This document shows positions 8,431 to 13,705 of a DNA stretch of 19,169 bases, in pieces. Origin of the DNA: an uncultured Lachnospiraceae bacterium (lineage in GTDB: Bacteria > Bacillota > Clostridia > Lachnospirales > Lachnospiraceae); assembly GCA_946183625.1 (NCBI GenBank), contig CAMHCL010000018.1:1-19169 (forward strand). Reading direction: 5' to 3'. The notes beneath the pieces were generated by a model. The model saw nothing but the letters and a program-made list of their open reading frames with translations. It searched no databases and was not told the DNA's origin. Positions within the stretch are counted from its first letter, which is position 1, and each line of letters begins with the position of its first letter. A program made the translations under genes and the position numbers.

Positions 8431-8658
8431 ATGGAAAGATTAATTGAGATTTTAGAGGAGATCGTACCAGGCGAGGACGTAAGAAACTGCACAACTCTTG
8501 TTGACGACAGCATCCTGGATTCTTTTGCGATCATTTCGCTTGTGGCAGCTTTAGAAGAGGAGTATGACATTACTGTATCTCCTGCAGAACTGATACCGGA
8601 TAACTTCAATTCTGCAGAAGCTCTCTGGAGTATGATCGAAAGACTTATGGATGAATAA
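8431..8658 (+). CDS. DltC-like acyl/aminoacyl carrier protein
   Basis: A 75-residue acidic carrier protein. The phosphopantetheine site is L-D-S-F at 29-32 with Ser31, followed by the helix-II stretch I-I-S-L-V-A-A-L-E-E-E-Y. The L-D-S-F form, where fatty-acid ACP has D-S-L, is typical of D-alanyl carrier proteins (DltC, about 78 residues). The gene has an ideal GGAGG at 8420-8424, six bases from the ATG, and starts 14 bases after the PLP decarboxylase stop, so the two share a transcript. It is the only carrier protein in the window and the natural partner for the DltA-like enzyme at 1025-2542. It would carry an amino acid, or its decarboxylated form, as a thioester in the cytoplasm. A strong tRNA promoter begins five bases after its stop. 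Confidence 0.85.
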   Translation: MERLIEILEEIVPGEDVRNCTTLVDDSILDSFAIISLVAALEEEYDITVSPAELIPDNFNSAEALWSMIERLMDE

Positions 8659-8662
8659 TAGC

Positions 8663-8691
8663 TTGACCAAAATGGTTTGCTAAAGTAAAAT
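8663..8691 (+). promoter_or_regulatory. Promoter of tRNA-Arg
   Basis: A -35 box TTGACC (8663-8668) and a -10 box TAAAAT (8686-8691) are separated by 17 bases, close to sigma-A consensus. The predicted start lies near 8698, about 12 bases before the tRNA. The -35 region overlaps ACCAAAATGGT (8666-8676), whose reverse complement recurs at 8801-8811. Confidence 0.65.
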
Positions 8692-8709
8692 ATTCTCTGC
8701 GGATTCAAT

Positions 8710-8783
8710 GTCCTCGTAGCTCAGCTGGATAGAGCGACCGCCTCCTAAGCGGTAGGTCGGAGGTTCGAATCCCCTCGGGGACG
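8710..8783 (+). tRNA. tRNA-Arg (anticodon CCT)
   Basis: A full cloverleaf can be drawn. The 7-bp acceptor stem pairs 8710-8716 with 8776-8782 (one G-T pair), the discriminator is G8783, and the D arm has GCTCAGCTGGATAGAGC. The anticodon stem pairs 8737-8741 with 8749-8753 around loop CTCCTAA, with anticodon CCT at 8744-8746. The T loop is TTCGAAT at 8764-8770. The T stem 8759-8763/8771-8775 seems to hold one A-C mismatch (8761/8773). No CCA is encoded; GTAAGG follows. It reads the AGG codon. Confidence 0.95.
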
Positions 8784-8788
8784 TAAGG

Positions 8789-8831
8789 AAACAGCGTAAG
8801 ACCATTTTGGTTGGACGCTGTTTTTCTTTTT
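8789..8831 (+). terminator. Rho-independent terminator after tRNA-Arg
   Basis: A 9-bp stem (AAACAGCGT 8789-8797 with ACGCTGTTT 8815-8823) encloses a small inner hairpin (ACCA 8801-8804 with TGGT 8808-8811). It runs straight into a T-rich tract. The next gene starts only about 25 bases later, so that gene has little room for its own promoter. Confidence 0.8.
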
Positions 8832-8853
8832 ATAGCAGAGGGAAGGTGGAAAA

Positions 8854-9924
8854 ATGCATCAGTTCAGACTACCATATCATCTTATTGTTGATGATGGAAT
8901 ATTTGGAAGAATTCCGGAGGTTATGGAGGACGCGATTCCGGATATAAATAAGAAAAAAACAATTATAGTTACAGAGGAAAATCTGAAGAGCATATTCAGT
9001 TCAATCCTTGAAGGGATAGAAAAAAGTTTTCCGAATAGTGAAATGTACCTTATTCAGCAGGCGTCATATGATAGTGCAGTTGCTCTGGCAAAATATATTA
9101 CTATGAATGACATCAATGTTGTGATCGGATTCGGGGGTGGCACTGTACTTGATCTTGCCAAATTTGCTGCCTTTGTAAGTAAGGCCCAGCTCATATCTCT
9201 TCCAACAACATTGAGTAATGACAGCCTTGCATCGCCTGTTTCAGTGCTTGAAACAGAAGGAAAGGCGCGGAAAACATTTAAATGTACAATACCGGATGCC
9301 ATACTCGTAGATGCGGGAGTAATAGAAGGTGCGCCTAAGAGACAGCTGCTGGCCGGAGTTGGTGATACCATCAGTAAATATACAGCGCTTAACGACTGGA
9401 AGATAGCTCACATGGCAGGTAAGGATCACGTAGATGACTTTGCTTATATGATATCCAAGATGGCATTCAACTCTATAGCATATAACGATATGAAGGAGCT
9501 TATGAGTGTAGATTTTATTAAGCGACTCACTCAGGCTTTGGTAATGGGTGGTCTTGCTATGGAGATTGCAGGAACTTCGAGACCTAGCAGTGGTTCAGAA
9601 CATCTATTCTGTCATGCTCTTGAGGAAAATTATGCAGAGTATGTTAATGTGCCTCATGGAATAGCTGTTGCCATGGGAAGCTATGGAGCTTGTAAATTTC
9701 AGAATAGAAATATTGCGAAGATAACCCGTATTATCAAGGAATATGATATTCCTGTTGTTCCTTCAGACTGGAAGATAACTGAGGAAATCTTTATAAAAGC
9801 ATGGCAGGGAGCATCAGCAAGTCGTCCTGACAGATACACAATCCTGAATGAGACAGACCTGTCAGATGAAATGCTTCGTAAACTTTACTACGAAATGGAA
9901 GAGGTATTTGCAAATACGAATTAA
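8854..9924 (+). CDS. Glycerol-1-phosphate dehydrogenase-like, iron-ADH superfamily
   Basis: A 356-residue NAD(P)-dependent dehydrogenase of the glycerol-1-phosphate dehydrogenase/AraM branch. Visible are G-F-G-G-G-T-V-L-D at 92-100 (nucleotide site), P-T-T-L-S-N-D-S-L-A-S-P at 117-128, G-V-G-D-T at 168-172 with Asp171, S-G-S-E-H at 246-250 with His250, and V-P-H-G at 266-269 with His268. Asp171, His250 and His268 are the expected metal ligands. The family reduces dihydroxyacetone phosphate to sn-glycerol-1-phosphate, known in archaeal lipids and in bacterial AraM; close relatives can have other polyol phosphates as substrates. The ribosome site is AGGTGG at 8844-8849. The terminator just upstream leaves almost no promoter space, so read-through past the tRNA-Arg terminator is possible. 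It is followed after 22 bases by a second family member. Confidence 0.75.
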   Translation: MHQFRLPYHLIVDDGIFGRIPEVMEDAIPDINKKKTIIVTEENLKSIFSSILEGIEKSFPNSEMYLIQQASYDSAVALAKYITMNDINVVIGFGGGTVLDLAKFAAFVSKAQLISLPTTLSNDSLASPVSVLETEGKARKTFKCTIPDAILVDAGVIEGAPKRQLLAGVGDTISKYTALNDWKIAHMAGKDHVDDFAYMISKMAFNSIAYNDMKELMSVDFIKRLTQALVMGGLAMEIAGTSRPSSGSEHLFCHALEENYAEYVNVPHGIAVAMGSYGACKFQNRNIAKITRIIKEYDIPVVPSDWKITEEIFIKAWQGASASRPDRYTILNETDLSDEMLRKLYYEMEEVFANTN

Positions 9925-9946
9925 TATATAATTTGGAGAATGTATT

Positions 9947-11050
9947 ATGTCAGTTAAAATATTTAAGGGTGAGCATGCGATTGTTGAGCATGCAAAGGAT
10001 ATAGCCAGATATGGAAGGAAGGCACTTATCGTTACAGGGCGCTATTCTGCGAAGCATAATGGTGCACTGCTTGATGTGCAGAGGGCTATGGATGAGACGG
10101 GAACCAAGTATGAGGTTTTCGACAAGGTTGAGGAGAATCCGTCTGTGGAGACTGTTATGGAAGCCAGAGATTTCGGAGTTTCCAAGGGCGTGGATTTTGT
10201 TATCGGTATAGGTGGCGGCTCTCCTATGGATGCGGCCAAGGCCATAGCATATATGATCTACCACAGTGATGAATCCTGGGAGGCTCTTTATGAAAGTGGT
10301 CGTGATGATTATGCACTGCCGGTTGTGGAGATTCCTACTACCTGTGGTACTGGATCAGAGGTTACAGGCGTTGCGGTCATCACCAGACATGACCTTAGGA
10401 CCAAGAAGAGTAGTCCTAGGAGAATATTCCCAGAGGTGGCGCTTCTAGATCCGCGATATCTGATTCCTGCGCCGGCTCATATTCTTACAAATACGGCAAT
10501 TGATGCTATGGGTCATCTGATTGAAAGTTATATAAATGTAAATGCCAATTCTGAAAGCAGAGGTTATGTTATCGAGGGTCTTAAGCTTTGGGCAAAAGGC
10601 AAAGAGGTGATCCTGGGAAAACCTGCAGAGAGACTGGCATTTCTAAGAGGAGTTTCTGAAACAGATGTATACATGGATATGCTTGAAGCATCTATGATCG
10701 CTGGAAAGGCTATTGCAATAACCGGAACCAGCCTTCCACACGCGCTGAGCTATCGCCTGACCTATGAAGAGCATGTACCACATGGACTGGCAATCGGCGT
10801 ATTTCAGGCCAGATTCGTAAAATATGCTGATGAGAGAACCCAGAGGGATCTGCTCAGAGCTATGGATTTTCCTGATATTGAGAGTTTTGAGGAATTCATT
10901 CAGAAGACCTGCAGGCTGGATATAGACAGGATACGTTATCAGATAATACTTGAGAATTCTATAAAGGACATACTTGCAGAACCGGCAAGAATCGAGAAGG
11001 TCCCTTACAGGGTTGACAGGGAAATTCTGGAGAGGATTGCGGGAGTATAA
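9947..11050 (+). CDS. Iron-containing alcohol dehydrogenase
   Basis: A 367-residue group III (iron-type) alcohol dehydrogenase. The nucleotide-binding G-G-G-S-P-M-D sits at 89-95, and P-T-T-C-G-T-G-S-E-V-T at 130-140 is the strongest family block. Metal ligands are Asp186, His190, His265 and His279 within D-A-M-G-H, S-L-P-H-A and V-P-H-G. It converts aldehydes or ketones to alcohols with NAD(P)H in the cytoplasm; substrates in this family range from butanol to propanediol and phosphonoacetaldehyde, and nothing here picks one. It is slightly short against the usual 380-390. It follows the glycerol-1-phosphate dehydrogenase-like gene after 22 bases with GGAG just upstream (TTGGAGAA), so the two are co-transcribed and may act in sequence. 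A weak hairpin lies past its stop, before the HU promoter. Confidence 0.85.
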   Translation: MSVKIFKGEHAIVEHAKDIARYGRKALIVTGRYSAKHNGALLDVQRAMDETGTKYEVFDKVEENPSVETVMEARDFGVSKGVDFVIGIGGGSPMDAAKAIAYMIYHSDESWEALYESGRDDYALPVVEIPTTCGTGSEVTGVAVITRHDLRTKKSSPRRIFPEVALLDPRYLIPAPAHILTNTAIDAMGHLIESYINVNANSESRGYVIEGLKLWAKGKEVILGKPAERLAFLRGVSETDVYMDMLEASMIAGKAIAITGTSLPHALSYRLTYEEHVPHGLAIGVFQARFVKYADERTQRDLLRAMDFPDIESFEEFIQKTCRLDIDRIRYQIILENSIKDILAEPARIEKVPYRVDREILERIAGV

Positions 11051-11123
11051 AATAAAGCAGTATAAATTATTAATAAATTGTTTCAAATTATTACGAAAAA
11101 CGCAAAGTTTTTGTTATATATAC

Positions 11124-11152
11124 TTGAAACATGCAGAAATATCAAGTATAAT
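11124..11152 (+). promoter_or_regulatory. Promoter of the HU gene
   Basis: TTGAAA (11124-11129) and TATAAT (11147-11152) are spaced by exactly 17 bases, near the sigma-A consensus. The predicted start is near 11159, giving a leader of about 47 bases with a run of nine A before the GTGAGGTAG ribosome site. This fits a highly expressed gene. Confidence 0.85.
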
Positions 11153-11205
11153 GGGGACAGTCTTAAGAGACAAAAAAAAATATAATGTAATAGTGAGGTA
11201 GTAAA

Positions 11206-11502
11206 ATGAACAAGACAGAACTTGTAGCAGCTATTTCAGAACAGACAGGTCTTTCAAAGAAGGACTCTGAGGCAGCTGTAAAGTCATTCATCGACGTTGT
11301 ATCAGCAGAGATGCAGAATGGTGGTAAGGTTCAGCTTATCGGATTCGGTACATTTGAGACAGGGGAAAGAAAAGCAAGAACAGCTCGTAATCCTCAGACA
11401 GGTGAGACAATCAAGATTAAGGCTGCTAAGACACCTAAGTTCAAGGCTGGTAAGGCTCTCAAGGAGCTTGTTAACACAAAGCCAAAGAAGAAGAAGAAGT
11501 AA
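11206..11502 (+). CDS. hup: HU-family nucleoid DNA-binding protein
   Basis: A 98-residue histone-like protein that bends and compacts DNA as a dimer. It starts M-N-K-T-E-L-V, shows the G-F-G-T-F family block at 45-49, and has the arm motif R-N-P-Q-T-G at 61-66 (Pro63 is the DNA-intercalating proline). It ends with a tail of five lysines after K-P, making it about eight residues longer than classic 90-residue HU. Codon use is biased to preferred codons (GTA, GCT, AAG), as expected for an abundant protein. The gene stands alone between a near-consensus promoter and a strong terminator. IHF-type alternatives are unlikely in this kind of organism. Confidence 0.95.
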   Translation: MNKTELVAAISEQTGLSKKDSEAAVKSFIDVVSAEMQNGGKVQLIGFGTFETGERKARTARNPQTGETIKIKAAKTPKFKAGKALKELVNTKPKKKKK

Positions 11503-11515
11503 TTTATGCCTTACG

Positions 11516-11551
11516 AAAAGAAGCTTCAAATCGAAGCTTCTTTTTCTTTTT
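11516..11551 (+). terminator. Rho-independent terminator of HU
   Basis: A 12-bp perfect stem (11516-11527 with 11533-11544) with a 5-base loop has core GAAGCTTC, followed by a T tract to 11551. It lies 13 bases past the HU stop. Confidence 0.9.
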
Positions 11552-11556
11552 GATTC

Positions 11557-11730
11557 TAATTACATACGGATTGCTCCATTGCTAAAGCAATTCTCGCAAT
11601 CCTCGAAATATTCGGAATCCGCAAGTTTTCTGCGAAAACTGCTACTTCCTCATATTTCGGTGGGTCAAAAAGTCAAAACGCTTTTCTTGCAAGCAAAAAC
11701 GCTTTTTGACTTTTGATCCTTATGTAATTA
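11557..11730. repeat. 174-bp MITE-like element with terminal inverted repeats
   Basis: The ends are 15-bp inverted repeats with one mismatch: TAATTACATACGGAT (11557-11571) against the complement of 11716-11730. The interior folds into three arms. Arm one pairs GGATTGC (11568-11574) with 11596-11602 around an inner hairpin, ATTGC-TAAA-GCAAT. Arm two pairs CGAAATAT (11604-11611) with 11652-11659 and contains a G-bulged GTTTTC/GAAAAC hairpin. Arm three is a long imperfect stem built from GTCAAAA repeats around CTTGCAAG (11661-11719). Each end carries TA, which would suit a TA target duplication, but I see no longer duplication. It encodes nothing convincing. A structured non-coding or 3'-end processing role is an alternative. 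Confidence 0.6.
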
Positions 11731-11806
11731 ATATGTTAAAAATATAATAAATCTGTGGTAAATTTTGGTAGATGTATATAAATATTAAAAAATTAAGAAA
11801 AAGGGG

Positions 11807-11835
11807 TTGCATTTAAAAAATCACTGTAATATAAT
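11807..11835 (+). promoter_or_regulatory. Promoter of tRNA-Lys
   Basis: TTGCAT (11807-11812) and TATAAT (11830-11835) are separated by 17 bases. The start would be near 11842, about 24 bases ahead of the tRNA. The 76 bases between the fold-back element and this promoter are AT-rich and show nothing else. Confidence 0.8.
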
Positions 11836-11865
11836 GCTCTAGTATTCAAAAATACATACATTTAC

Positions 11866-11938
11866 GGGCCGCTAGCTCATTTGGTAGAGCACCTGACTCT
11901 TAATCAGGGTGTGCGGGGTTCGAGCCCCCGGCGGCCCA
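11866..11938 (+). tRNA. tRNA-Lys (anticodon CTT)
   Basis: A complete cloverleaf: acceptor GGGCCGC (11866-11872) pairs with GCGGCCC (11931-11937), discriminator A11938. The D arm is AGCTCATTTGGTAGAGC. The anticodon stem CCTGA/TCAGG carries loop CTCTTAA with anticodon CTT at 11899-11901. The T arm has GGTTCGAGCCC. CCA is not encoded (CTCC follows). It reads AAG. The following 124 bases up to mnmE show no clear terminator, so mnmE may be expressed by read-through from this promoter. Confidence 0.95.
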
Positions 11939-12062
11939 CTCCAGGAGGGCTGAGGACTTTGTGTAGGCAAGGTTTTTGGCTCTTTCTTATTATTCGCAAT
12001 GCGCATTAAAGAATGGATCATGTCTTGCTGTTAATAATATCTGTAAGAGAAGAGAAAACCAT

Positions 12063-13469
12063 ATGAAGCCTATGTCAGAAGACACAATTTGCGGTATAGC
12101 TACAGCCTCAGGTAGATCAGCCATCGGCATGATACGTGTTAGCGGAAGTGATGCAATACGTATATGTGATGGTATTTTTGATGGAAAAAAATGTATCCGA
12201 GACATGGAAACCTTCACTGCGGCTTATGGGCATATCGTAAATCCTGACACCAAGGATCCCGTCGATGAAGTCATAGTTCTTGTAATGAAACATCCCCACA
12301 CATATACAACAGAAGATACAGTAGAGATAAGCACACATGGTGGCCCTTTTGTTATCAGAAGGATCATGGACCTGCTTCTGTCGAGAGGTGTTCGTCCTGC
12401 CGAGCCGGGAGAGTTCACGCGTCGTGCATATATGGGTGGCCGTATAGACATGACTGAGGCAGAGGCTGTTATGGATGTCATAAGTGCAGAGAGTGATAGG
12501 GCATTAAAGTCTTCACTCCAGCAGCTGTCAGGCAGACTGAGGACCGAGATTACTGAGCTTAGAGATACAATCCTTCATGAGACTGCTTTCATAGAGGCTG
12601 CTCTTGATGATCCGGAGAATTATAGTCTTGATAATTACGATTTAAAGCTTAGTGTGATAATAGATGAGGTATATGATCGTATTGAAAAACTTCTTCTGAC
12701 TTATGATGAGGGACGCGTCCTTAAGAATGGTATCAGTACTGTAATTGCAGGAAAGCCAAATGTAGGTAAGTCCTCTATTCTGAATCTTCTTGTGGGACAG
12801 GATAGAGCTATAGTATCTGATATAGAAGGTACTACAAGAGATACTCTTGAGGAATATATTCATTTAGGAAGTACGGTTCTGAAGCTTATTGATACAGCCG
12901 GAATTAGAGAAACAGAAGATGTGGTTGAAAAGATAGGTGTGGACAGAGCCCGGAGCTCCATTACAGATGCCGATCTTATCTTATATATAGTAGATGGTTC
13001 GGAGGATCTGTCTGAACAGGATCATTTTGTTATGTCCCAGCTTAAGGGCAAGAAGGTGATCATGCTCATCAACAAGTCTGATCTGGATATGGTGATAGAT
13101 CGTGACAAGCTTATGGCTGACTATAAGAAGATAACCGGAGATGACAGCGATATCCCTGGTATTTACATTTCAGCCAAGGAAGGCACAGGTCTGGAGGAGC
13201 TTAGAAGCACCATAGAAGATATGTTCTTCCGTGGAGATATAGATTTTAATAATCAGATATATATTACAAACACCCGTCACAAGGCATCACTGCTGGCTGC
13301 TCTGGACAGTCTTACCAGAGTAAAGGATAGCATTGCTGCCGGAATGGGCGAAGATTTTTATACTATAGATATGATGGCTGCCTATGAATCTCTCGGGGAG
13401 ATAATAGGAGAAACCCTTGAGGATGATCTGGCAGATAAGATTTTTAAAGACTTCTGTATGGGAAAGTAG
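12063..13469 (+). CDS. mnmE: tRNA-modification GTPase MnmE (TrmE)
   Basis: A 468-residue GTPase that works with MnmG to place the cmnm5 group on wobble uridine-34 of certain tRNAs. It has the N-terminal tetrahydrofolate-binding domain (about 1-120), a helical domain and an inserted G domain: G1 G-K-P-N-V-G-K-S-S at 230-238, G2 T-T-R-D-T at 257-261, G3 D-T-A-G at 277-280, and G4 N-K-S-D at 337-340. The C-terminus is F-C-M-G-K with catalytic-region Cys465 (usually C-I-G-K). I start at 12063 (M-K-P-M-S) because the alignable family start is there. The frame is open further up to 11976, but that extra 29-residue stretch does not look like MnmE. The ribosome site is weak (GAGAAGAG). It precedes mnmG, the usual partner order. 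Confidence 0.95.
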   Translation: MKPMSEDTICGIATASGRSAIGMIRVSGSDAIRICDGIFDGKKCIRDMETFTAAYGHIVNPDTKDPVDEVIVLVMKHPHTYTTEDTVEISTHGGPFVIRRIMDLLLSRGVRPAEPGEFTRRAYMGGRIDMTEAEAVMDVISAESDRALKSSLQQLSGRLRTEITELRDTILHETAFIEAALDDPENYSLDNYDLKLSVIIDEVYDRIEKLLLTYDEGRVLKNGISTVIAGKPNVGKSSILNLLVGQDRAIVSDIEGTTRDTLEEYIHLGSTVLKLIDTAGIRETEDVVEKIGVDRARSSITDADLILYIVDGSEDLSEQDHFVMSQLKGKKVIMLINKSDLDMVIDRDKLMADYKKITGDDSDIPGIYISAKEGTGLEELRSTIEDMFFRGDIDFNNQIYITNTRHKASLLAALDSLTRVKDSIAAGMGEDFYTIDMMAAYESLGEIIGETLEDDLADKIFKDFCMGK

Positions 13470-13471
13470 TT

Positions 13472-13690
13472 ATTATTCGTGGTATATGAGAAAAACAGCA
13501 TAACAGACTGCTTGCAGGATGGATATGCTGGATTTTCTCATATAACCTGCAAAGCAGGTAACACAATTCCCATGATTCTGTGCTGCGATAGCAGCAGTAG
13601 AGCATCGCGAATAAGCCTGTTTAAGCTTGCTTAAGAACAGGCGATAAGCGATGCGGACATAAGAATGGGAATTGCGTTACCACGAATAAT
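13472..13690. repeat. 219-bp multi-arm fold-back element between mnmE and mnmG
   Basis: Perfect 13-bp inverted ends, ATTATTCGTGGTA (13472-13484) and its complement at 13678-13690, enclose nested and side-by-side stems. These are 13485-13502 with 13524-13542 (one extra base); the hairpin ACCTGC-AAA-GCAGGT (13545-13559); 13558-13573 with 13665-13680 (15 of 16 pairs); the hairpin TGCTGC-GATA-GCAGCA (13581-13596); and GCATCGC (13602-13608)/GCCTGTT (13615-13621) with 13636-13654 around an inner TAAG-CTTG-CTTA. Nearly every base is in an arm. It begins two bases after the mnmE stop and ends three bases before the mnmG ribosome site AAAAGGA. It may be a mobile MITE-like element or a leader RNA; I do not recognise a known family. 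Confidence 0.7.
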
Positions 13691-13705
13691 GCAAAAGGAA
13701 ATATT

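Noticed and set aside
11093..11114. Terminator after the iron alcohol dehydrogenase
   Set aside because: Only a 6-bp A/T-rich stem (AAAAAC/GTTTTT) with no proper T tract; too weak to call.
11297..11716. 139-codon open frame overlapping HU and the fold-back element
   Set aside because: It is in another frame of HU, low complexity and Arg/Ser-rich, with no ribosome site.
11976..12062. Upstream extension of mnmE by 29 codons
   Set aside because: The family start aligns at 12063; the extra residues look unlike MnmE and run through the leader after tRNA-Lys.
11987..13479. Ten-base direct repeat TTATTATTCG at 11987-11996 and 13470-13479 around mnmE
   Set aside because: Short and AT-rich, no further extension; probably chance, although the second copy overlaps the fold-back element end.
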